From positions 1-13,147 of the forward strand of contig JNEM01011638.1 of NCBI GenBank assembly GCA_000697335.1: a stretch of DNA of 13,147 nt, in the 5' to 3' direction. Origin of the DNA: Conidiobolus incongruus B7586 (taxonomy: Eukaryota; Entomophthoromycota; Entomophthoromycetes; Entomophthorales; Conidiobolaceae). Of this stretch, positions 1 to 8,974 are shown one piece after another. The position numbers and the translations under genes were made by a program. Every line of letters starts with the position of its first letter. The first letter of the stretch is position 1. The notes under the pieces are model-generated. The model had not been told where the DNA came from, did no database searches, and saw only the letters and a program-made list of their open reading frames with translations.

Positions 1-451
1 AAACTAATTGAAATATAAGAGATAAATTATTTAAAATTTTGTAAAATTTAAAAAATTAATTTAAATATGATATTTTTAATTCTTGATAAAGTTAAAAAAA
101 ATATCAAAAAATATTTTTTAATTTAAGCTATATAACTATTAAAATATTACAATATTAGTTATATATTGTATATATTTAAACTTATGCTTAATTTAATAAA
201 TATAAATATTAAATAGATATTTTATAATATAACCAAAGTTTATCAGGAAAGAGATTTTTTAATGAATAAAATATACTAAAATATAAAAAAAATAAAGGTT
301 TCTATAGTAATTTATTATATTTAAATAAGTTTAAATATTTTTATATTATGTTTCATTAAAATATAATTAATAAAATTATATTAAATTAGAATGATTTTTT
401 ATAAGTTTTTTTAAATAAGTACTTTATAAATAAATATTAAATATTTTAATA
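1..451. other. Very AT-rich flank, no gene seen
   Basis: This stretch is almost entirely A and T with frequent stops in all six frames. I see no open frame of useful length, no RNA gene and no clear repeat. It ends at a TA dinucleotide (450-451) that abuts the transposon's left inverted repeat. Confidence 0.6.
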
Positions 452-666
452 CATTAACCTACAGAAGTAAGTCATAAAGTTAAAAAAACTTATATTTTTA
501 CTAATAACTTGATTAATATTTGATAAAATAAACTTAAATTAAATAATTACAGTCTATTATATTTATTAATAATATATATCATTAAATGATGATATTTAGA
601 TATTAATTAGCTAAAATATAAACCTTTAAATTTTACCTAAGATGAGTTATAAATTTGTAGGTTTTT
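452..666. repeat. Left terminal inverted repeat of the Tc1-like element
   Basis: This pairs with 1807-2023 in reverse complement. The outer block contains AAGTCATAAA and the inner block contains AGTTATAAATTTGT, both shared with the right repeat. The roughly 120 bases between them are more diverged and need small gaps. At about 215 bases it is long for a Tc1 element. Confidence 0.8.
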
Positions 667-680
667 GGTGATAAAAAAAA

Positions 681-1720
681 TTAAAACCTATTGTATCTAC
701 CTTTAGCTTTTTTAACTTCTTTAATTTTATAGGGTATAGAATCAATTAACTTCTTACACTAAAAAAGGTTAATTTTGTTCTATGTTTCTTAAATATATTC
801 CTAAAGTTAATTTAAATCTTTTGCTAAGGGGAAAACTTTAATAGCTTTTTTTAACTGATCCTAAAGGTGTTTAATTATATTAAAGTTAAAAAATTAAAAA
901 AGCCACTTAATAACTGTTATCTTGTTATTTTTAAGCTATTTGGTAGTAGAAGTTATAGTATAGCAAAAAGCATTATCTTGCTGGAAAATAACATTAGATC
1001 TGTTTAACCTATATTATTCAATGATTTTTTTTAATTTATTGTTAAAAATATTTTAATATATTTTAATATTAATTCCCCCATTAACTTTACAAAAATACTT
1101 TATATCTAAAGATAATATATATCCCCAAACAATAATTAACCTATTATTGTATTTTTGGGTAGAATTAACATAATAATTATAAAGTAGTTTTGTATCTTTT
1201 CTAAAGTATCTAGTTTTTCTATTAGATCTACTAAAGTATATTTTTGTTTCATTAAACTAAATAACCTAACTCTAATTAGTTTTAATTTAATATTAGTAGT
1301 GATATTTAAACTCTTGCCTAATTTTATAATGGAATTTTTTTAGTTGGGGGTGTTTTTTCTTAAAGTGTAAGTAGTATCTATGTTAATATAAAATATATAT
1401 AATAGTATTAGTGCTAACTAATATTCTTGTATAGTTTTATAGTTCTTGTTATATTTCTACAATAGTATTATATTTGCTTATATTAACTAACCTATAAATA
1501 TACTTCTTATCATATTCATCTATAATTTTAACACACTTAAGTTTAAGTTTAAATGTTTCTTTATTGTTATTTTTAACAGCTTTAACTATAGTAGACTAGC
1601 TAACACTAGTAATTCTAGCAATATCATAAGTTAATTTACCTTCTTTATAAAATTAATTAATATACAAGTAGATTTTTTTAAAGAGGGATTTAAGTATAAT
1701 GATACTAATAAAAAAAATTA
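681..1720 (-). pseudogene. Broken Tc1-like DD34E transposase
   Basis: This would bind the terminal repeats and catalyse cut-and-paste transposition in the nucleus. Read on the minus strand, about 345 codons (usual Tc1 size) give, in order: a helix-turn-helix start (YKEGKLTYDIARITSVS), a second DNA-binding part (RLVNISKYNTIVEI), the first catalytic block FNETK, a VWG block, the second block VIFQQDNA, the third block matching SPDLNPIE-LW, and a C-terminal LIDSIPYKIKEV-KAKG segment ending in TAA at 681-683. The second catalytic Asp is intact (975-977). The first is Asn (1251-1253) and the third, Glu in the family, is Lys (870-872), with 34 residues between positions two and three. About 20 stops fall in the frame, several at invariant Trp (for example 861-863) or at Gln. 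One extra base lies in the T run 1335-1341. No start Met is preserved. Confidence 0.85.
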
Positions 1721-1806
1721 AATATATCTATAAAATATTATATAAAATAATAGCAAAGAAAGAAAAAAAATATGGTTATATATTGTTAAATATATCCACT
1801 TATCTC

Positions 1807-2023
1807 AAAAACCCACAAATTTATAACTTATCTTAGTTAAATATTAAGGGTTAATATTTTTGCTAATAGGTTACTAAATATATCTAATTATATTTATTCA
1901 TTATTAAATAATATACCTTAATTATATATTATAGTTTCAAGTAACCTAATATATACAATTGTTTTAGTTATTAATTAATATATATATATTTTTGATTTTA
2001 TGACTTATTTTTGCAGGTCAATA
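1807..2023. repeat. Right terminal inverted repeat of the Tc1-like element
   Basis: This is the partner of 452-666. The seven mismatches in the outermost 35 bases are all transitions (A/G or C/T), which fits decay by C-to-T change on either strand. The ACAAATTTATAACT block near 1815-1828 is the inner mirror of the left repeat. Confidence 0.8.
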
Positions 2024-2172
2024 TATATTATAATAATATATTTTATTTTTATTAAGTTTTTATAATAATTATTATTATTAGTGAGATATATATTATTTTT
2101 TAATTAAATTTTTTTAATAATTATTTATAAATTAATTTAAAAAACTTATTATTTATATGAAAAATAAAATAC

Positions 2173-2195
2173 ATATATATATATATATATATATA
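2173..2195. repeat. (AT)n microsatellite
   Basis: An uninterrupted run of about 11.5 AT dinucleotides. Such runs are common in AT-rich nuclear DNA and are often length-polymorphic. Confidence 0.9.
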
Positions 2196-2715
2196 AATAT
2201 TTAAAACTAAAAAATATTTTAATACAAAATCATTATAAAAAGTTATAACTTTTAATATATTTTAGATCATTAATTATACAATTATAATAGTTAGAGGTAA
2301 TTAAAAAATTAGCTAATAAGTTAAAAATATTTTATAGAAAAATCAAATAAATATATAAAATATCAAATTTCAGATCTTAAGAAAATATTAATTATTTATT
2401 AGAAATTTGCCAAAAATTTGGCTAAAAATTATTAATATTAAAGAAAAGTATTAATTATATATTAATTTTTCTATATTTATTTTTAAATCTTATAAATTAT
2501 CATTATAATATTTTTGCAATTATAAATATTTCCTATTATTCAAACTATACAATAATACTAAGTTTTATATAGTGAAATAATCAATATTTTATCATTTTCT
2601 TAAGATAAGTAGTTAAAACTTTTAGTTATTCTTATTAACTCAACAGATATTAGATTTTACAATTCAAAATAACTTAAATATTTTAAGTTAATTAATAATG
2701 AATAAAAAACTTAAA

Positions 2716-2754
2716 TTAACTATTATTATATATTTTATATATAATAATAGTTAA
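2716..2754. repeat. 18-bp perfect inverted repeat with 3-base loop
   Basis: Bases 2716-2733 and 2737-2754 are exact reverse complements around TTT. Only one G-C pair lies in the stem, so it is a weak hairpin that could form as a DNA cruciform. A second, imperfect inverted pair (GAATAAA near 2700 and TTTATTC near 2760) nests it, which would fit the core of a small palindromic element. Function is unknown. Confidence 0.65.
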
Positions 2755-2820
2755 AAAACTTTATTCAATAACTTAATAACATTAATATATCAACTAAATA
2801 TATATTATAAATACTTAGAT

Positions 2821-5800
2821 AAAGCAAAATAAAGATTTCAACTTTGACGTTTTTAGCGATATTGAAAGCTAAAAAACAAACCGTTTTTAAAATATAACAA
2901 CTTGTATAGATTTATTAAACAAAATTTGATATTAAAGTGTATATAATAATAGATTTTTAGGATTTTGATGTCATATTTATTGATAACTTAGAGCATGATT
3001 TCAGTTAATTATTATTTAAACATTCTGGCATAATATATGTATTAATTTGGTAAATCAAATATATTGGACATAAAATATTAAATCAATCTCATTTGTATAA
3101 TTAATTGTGCAATAAAAAACAGCTTTTCAAATTCAAGTTAAAATCATATTGTTACTTAAATCAATGGTCGATAACAATGTAAGTTTTCTATATTGAAGTA
3201 TAAAATCAATTGATAGTATTGATATTCTATTTTGGGAATTAGTTTGAAATAAAGTCTGTGTTTTGTTGTACAAAAAAAGAGGTTGATACCATTTCACAGT
3301 ATGAAGTTATTGTTTCGTAAAACTCTGAAGAATCATATAACACAACTTGATATATTGAATATAATAATTTTTTAATCAAATCAATCATTTATTGAGTTTG
3401 GAAGATTAAATTGAAAATATCTTTTAGTTTACATCTCTGAATCTGCAAAGTGATATATTATATACGAAGTTAGTCACCTCATAAACCAATATTAATTAAA
3501 AAATTCAATAAAAATTCAAAGTAAATTGGTAAATTTATTTCGTAATGGAAATGTTTGTATGGACAGATTGCTTTGATAAAAAAAGATGATATTTCTCAAA
3601 ACATTTTTATAGATTGGATAAAAGAAGGATGAATCATTCAGATTTTCCCATTCTTAGTATTAACAAAAGAAACTTAAAAATTCAACACATCGATGATATA
3701 GTGGAATTTATTGACGACAAAATTAAACTTCGTGAAGTGAATCATTGACTAGAAGTACAATGCTTTTAAAGGATAAGTATCCTTAGCTTATTGATTTTAA
3801 TAATCTCAATAAAATTCAACATTGCTTAAGTTAACCAAAATAAAATAATACTTTTGGTTCAACAGCAATTGGATCATGTGACTGCTATAGTAATAATTTT
3901 ATTTTTTTTGGGATATTTGCAGTTTAACTATTCTTCTCAAATAATACTTTATAAATTGATATTTCAATTAAAATAAAACGAAATCTTTCTAACCTCACAA
4001 CTCGATGATAGTTGGAACTAAGCAAGTGATTATGATTTCATATGAAGATATATACTCTCCCATTTAGAACTCTGATGTATCATTTGGTGAATACAAAATT
4101 ACATATAAATTTTAGCAACTGTATTAAAGAGCCAAAAACATTCAAGGTATTAATCAAAGAAGATAGAATAAACTTTCAAATTATATATTCAATTGAGGTG
4201 ATTAGAAGCAAGTTTTAGTTTAAAAGACACCTGCCATAGTTATTTACAATGTTCACCAATAACTAGGTTGTACTTATGATTTGAATATATTCAGATATTC
4301 TTCTGAGAGTCTAGGAATATAACCTAACTTAGATTATTTAATTCATGACCAAAGAATGCTTACTCTAATAATTCATTATTAAATAAATTTTAATTTTTAA
4401 AATATTAGTGCAGATTTGATAATATATATCCTGATGTAATCTATTAAATTTTTATATTAGTTCCAATTAATTAAAGTATTAAAGTTATTTTAGAATACTC
4501 TTGAACAAAGTAATTATATTCAACTACTTATTGATATCATGTTAAAACCAAAATACTGGTCAAATATAAAAATAGGCAAAATACAGGTAAGTCATATATT
4601 CATGATACATATCTTCACTGAATTTTGAAATGTTAACACTATTTTACTGTACAAGATTTCGCCAAATCATTATAGAAAATAACTAATAATTATTTTGTAA
4701 GAATAGAATTAATAAAATAACAATAAGTTATATCCACTTTATACTTTTGCAATATTTCATATAACTTATAGTTTATAATTATATTTTCAAATCAAATCAT
4801 ATTAACTTCGAATTCATACTTTAACCATTATTTTTAAAATTATATTTTAATTATTATGTTATGTATAAATCAGAAAATGGAAAGTATAAGATAAATCTAA
4901 GTTATGAAGCTTTTAATTAGTCTCTAATCTAAATTTTTAAAGATGATAATATTTCAATACTTTTATTTTCTACAATCCATATTAAACAACTAATGCGAGA
5001 TTTTATTTTATTTTATTTGAATACTTTCATATGCTTATATATTAATTTAAATTAATACCCAATTTTATCAGGATACATTTAAAACAAGCGCACTAACTAA
5101 AATTCAAAGTTTATAATTTATTGATTTGTTTGTTATTTTAAAATATATATATATAAATATATAATTTTTCTTCATATTAAAACATCGAACAGTCAAAGTT
5201 GACCGAGAGAGTATGTAATAAAAAAATGAACTAATTTTTATCATTATTACCCAAATGAATAAAATAATAATAAACTGTATTACCTTATTTTTTTAGAATT
5301 TCAAAAGAATTCATATATTAAGGGTTTGGGATAAAATATTTCAGAATGGATAAGGTACATACTCTGGTTGATGATTTGATAAAATAACTGATAACTTTGA
5401 TATTAATATATCTAACTTGTATTAATATATGATATTTACATGAGTTTGTATGATATTATGCTTCTAATATTTAATATCAAATCATAACATTAATATTTTA
5501 TAGAAATATCATTATTATAAATCTAAAGCTATGTAATATATAATTTTATGTACAAATTTGTGCTTTGAATCAGATTTTCAATTTTAATAATACAATTAAT
5601 TTGAAATACTATATAATCAAATTATAATTTATTACTAATGGGTAAAATATATGTTCAACATTATTAAAATATGATTAATATATTTAAATAAGGTTTCAAA
5701 TGATGTAATGAAATCAATATTGAAACAATATAAAATTATAAAATATATTTATAATTTTGTCAATTATGTAAAAAATTAAAGTTAAATTTATCAAAATGAT

Positions 5801-8800
5801 TATTACATAATAAAGTGTTTGATTTAATATTGTTGCCAGGCTATATTAATAAGATATTATAATACAATTATAGTATCCAGCTATAAAATATATAAGTATA
5901 TTTAATTTATATTGTATAGTATAACAAGGTATTTGGAGGTTTTCGAATTTGAAAATTAATCAAATGTATAGTTATTATACAGAATAATTGATTTATAATT
6001 CATATGATAATTAATTAATATATTTTTTGAAACTGGTAAAGTTTTTTAACAATTCATTACTCTATTCAAAGCTATTAATAGATTATTAACATACCCACAG
6101 AGTGAATACAGTATAAACAATAAATCACTTAGCATAATTTATTTGTATAGTTGAATTTAGATATAATAACCGAATTCAGAAATTTATTGATTTACTAATA
6201 ATATTGTATATTGTTAGATATATAAATATGATTAAAAGTTAATCCAGATATCATAATAATAGAATGAATGGGCTACTATAAAATATTCATTGATAATTGG
6301 CAAAAAACATTGATATATTTGATAATATATGCAAATTCAAAACAACAAAAATTGATAGTATATTTGAATTTGGTTCATTTTGATTAGAGCATAACGTTAT
6401 ATTGAAATTATTATATGTATAAAGTATCCTCAAATTATGCTTTATTAAATTTTGAAATAAACATTGAAAGTTTATTTTTATGCACAATTTGAAAAATTTC
6501 GAATTTTGAAACTACATTGAATTATAATTTATCCTTTTTACCAAATAGTATTGACATTGGAGGATTAAAACGATACAGCCACTATCTTATTCCACGATGA
6601 GGGTTGTTTATTTGACTTTTGGGATTATGATATTAATCATTGATTCCGAATCAATCTTTTTGTAATATAATATTGATGCCGAACTATTCTGCAGTGTTCA
6701 AAAATTGGTTATAAACAAAATCAACCTGAGGTATTGTAATATATTCAATTCCGATTTGAGGTCAAAGTGTTTAAATTTAAAATGCATAAACTGATTATAT
6801 TTATGATAATGCAAATTTAGTTTTTAAGCGCATTATTCCTATATGATTTCAAATACTGTTTCAGATTATATTTAAGTTTATTTTTCTTTAAATTTGAAAT
6901 ATAATATATTGAATTAAATTAGCATTATATATTGTTAATCAACTAAATACCTTTTAATGGAATTTAAATATATTCAAAACGGATATCAAATTATAATTTT
7001 AATATATTTATTCTATCATATTATACAATTGAAATTTAAAATTCAATTCATTTACAAGGTTAGACAGGATTGAAGTTGAATTAAAAGATCTTATTAATTT
7101 ACTGAAAATAGTGTTGATAAAGAATTATTTACTAAACATATGATATATGAATAGTATATTACTCAGATTAGGTATCAACTAGATGAAAGCATTGGTGATT
7201 AACTCTAGTTAATCATATATGATAAATTTTAATTTAATATTTTCGTGGATTTATGAAATATATCAACATGTCTTATATGCATTAATCAAATATTTGCTGA
7301 CCTTAGGCGTCAAATGTGATTTTTCATGCTTGGTTTATAAAATACGGAAATATCATTGGCATAACTAAATACTAGAAATTCTCAAGCTGAATAAAAAACT
7401 TTTTTGAATACAAATTTATTTAAATTGGTTTACATTGTTTGTAATATCTTATTCCGAGATTATGCAATCAAAAAACAGTGTAAACAAATTGAAAAAACCT
7501 AAAATTTTCAATATAAAATAAATAAAATTATATCTCAATAGTAAGAACTAAGGATAGAAGTCTGATTTGTCATCATATATTATTTTAAATAATATATTTT
7601 ATAATTTCTATTTACCAACTACGAAATATTTTTAAATATTTAAAGTTAGAACACTTGACTAATAACTTGGTGTGCATAATTTGGAAAAACTCCACAAAAT
7701 AATGCTGAAAATTTGTTTCTAATTTTTATAATCAAATTAACCTGAAACTAAAATATAAACAAACAAAAAAGGTAGTAAATATTGTGTCTTTAATATATCA
7801 GAAAGAACAGTATTTCAAAGAGTATTCAAATATATACAACTTATCATTTATCAGGTAAATTTATAATAGATCTTATAAAATTCGCTATTAAAAATTATAT
7901 TGTAATTAATGTAAATGTAAACATTGGCAAATTTATCATAATATCTTATATATTTTAAAACATTATTAGACATCAATATTTAATAATTTAATATCAAAAC
8001 TAAATATGTAATAAATTAAAATTTACTAAATTATAAAACAAATTTACCTAAAATGAACAAAATATGAACTTTTGAAAAATTTTAAAGCTTAAATGAAACT
8101 GTTTGACTACAATAAGGTATAACTTGTTTCAAATATCGCTTATAAACCATTATTTTAAAATGCTTTAAATTATGACATAATTATAAAATGTAGCATCATT
8201 TAACGTCTGTCGTTCATATCTAGAGAATCATTAATAAAAAGTGGCAAAATTAGTTTTAAAAACTAATTTAATTAATGTTTAATAAAGTGGTATTAGTACT
8301 GAAATAGATTGATGATAATTTTTATCTTTATTTGTAGTAATTTTAGCTGAAATAAAATTTGAATAATGTGAAAATTATAGCTGGATTGAGATACTGAATT
8401 TATTTTATATCTTTGTATACAATTAGATTGAAAATCAATATAATATCAGCTTTTTTGTATAATCCTTAGACTTGGGTACTGATATAAATCAAATGCAATA
8501 TTAATTTATGTTATTAATAATTATTATGAATGAAACAGAGAAATTATTCAATCATAAATCGAATAATATTAAATGAAATAAAATTGAGATATAATAACCT
8601 TGATTGAATTCGAATGTGGCTTAATACTAATTTGAACCCAAACATTCAGGTATAATGATAAAGGAAAAATTATAGATTAAGTTTAAGTTTAATGGTCATT
8701 ATTGTTTTATGAATATTCGTTCAAGTATAGAGTTCAATATAGTAATGATCGTCATGAGGATGATTTTATTTATTATAATATTGTGTTAATGCGAAGGTAA

Positions 8801-8950
8801 AACTGAAGTAAACGTATGCACCCTGAAGGACTGGCGTCATTTCAAAACATAAGATGCTAATATGAAAATCATGAAAAAAATTGTATATATAAGTTATTTT
8901 GCCAGAGGAAAATGAATATCCAAACAATATAACATAGTTATATATTATTA
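2821..8950. other. About 6.1 kb of moderate AT content with no supportable gene
   Basis: G+C is visibly higher here than in the first 2.8 kb, and the sequence is less repetitive. All six frames are cut by stops every few tens of codons. Short open stretches exist: minus-strand 6287-6487 (66 codons), plus-strand 4042-4218 (58 codons) and plus-strand 3588-3737 (about 50 codons). None shows a motif I recognise, and their lengths are about what chance gives at this composition. Good donor-like words occur at 3178 (GTAAGT) and 4588 (CAG followed by GTAAGT), so short exons of an intron-rich gene cannot be excluded. No tRNA, rRNA or mobile element was recognised. Confidence 0.5.
8884..8893 (+). promoter_or_regulatory. 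Possible TATA box upstream of the mucin-like gene
   Basis: TATATATAAG lies 82 bases before the ATG at 8975, in a reasonable position for a short 5' leader. An ATCAGT word resembling an arthropod initiator lies at 8951-8956, but the spacing between the two is too long for a classical pair. TATA-like words are frequent in this background, so support is weak. Confidence 0.2.
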
Positions 8951-8974
8951 ATCAGTAAACACTTCGAATTCAAA

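Larger units (their letters stand above)
452..2023 (-). mobile_element. Decayed Tc1/mariner (DD34E) DNA transposon
   Basis: A cut-and-paste DNA transposon about 1.57 kb long, with one transposase gene on the minus strand between two long inverted repeats. Seen directly: the outermost 35 bases at 452-486 match the reverse complement of 1989-2023 at 28 of 35 positions, and an inner segment (about 606-666 against 1807-1870) matches even better. TA dinucleotides sit just outside both ends (450-451 and 2024-2025), as expected for the TA target duplication of this superfamily, although TA is common in such AT-rich DNA. The interior encodes recognisable Tc1 transposase motifs. The element is dead: about 20 in-frame stops, one single-base slip, and loss of two of the three catalytic acids. 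It is an autonomous-length copy, not a MITE. Exact ends are uncertain by a few bases. Confidence 0.85.
2024..2820. other. Very AT-rich spacer, no gene seen
   Basis: This continues the low G+C zone beyond the transposon. It holds a dinucleotide run (2173-2195) and a long hairpin (2716-2754), both listed separately. No coding stretch, tRNA-like fold or second transposon copy was recognised. Confidence 0.55.

Noticed and set aside
4042-4218. Plus-strand 58-codon open frame starting MKIYTLPF
   Set aside because: Length is near chance, no domain was recognised, and overlapping frames look equally protein-like.
2832-4440. A ciliate-like code (TAA/TAG as Gln, perhaps TGA as Trp) making long open frames upstream of the mucin gene
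   Set aside because: With two or three stops made sense, almost any AT-rich stretch reads as protein, and I found different frames equally convincing in the same place. G by codon position is coding-like in 2832-3340 but not in 3341-4000 of the same frame. The mucin gene uses only CAA/CAG for Gln, and TAG in the transposase falls at conserved Trp as well as Gln, which fits decay. Codon-position statistics over the whole genome would settle it.
6287-6487. Minus-strand 66-codon open frame
   Set aside because: It is rich in Asn/Ile/Leu/Phe with no motif, and one frame of this length is expected by chance in about 9 kb of AT-rich DNA.
7197-7214. GATTAACTCTAGTTAATC palindrome
   Set aside because: An 8-bp stem with a 2-base loop. 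Such palindromes are common at this AT content, and it has no neighbouring gene or second copy.
8754-8915. Possible small secreted-protein gene or upstream ORF (MRMILFIIILC..., and 17-codon ATG frame 8862-8915)
   Set aside because: The first is closed after 11 codons by TAA and again later. The second is very short and overlaps the possible TATA word. Neither has support beyond a hydrophobic start.
2821-8950. tRNA, rRNA, CRISPR or LTR-type element in the long gene-free zone
   Set aside because: I looked for TTCGA-type T-arms, regularly spaced direct repeats, reverse transcriptase motifs and long direct repeats, and saw none that held up.
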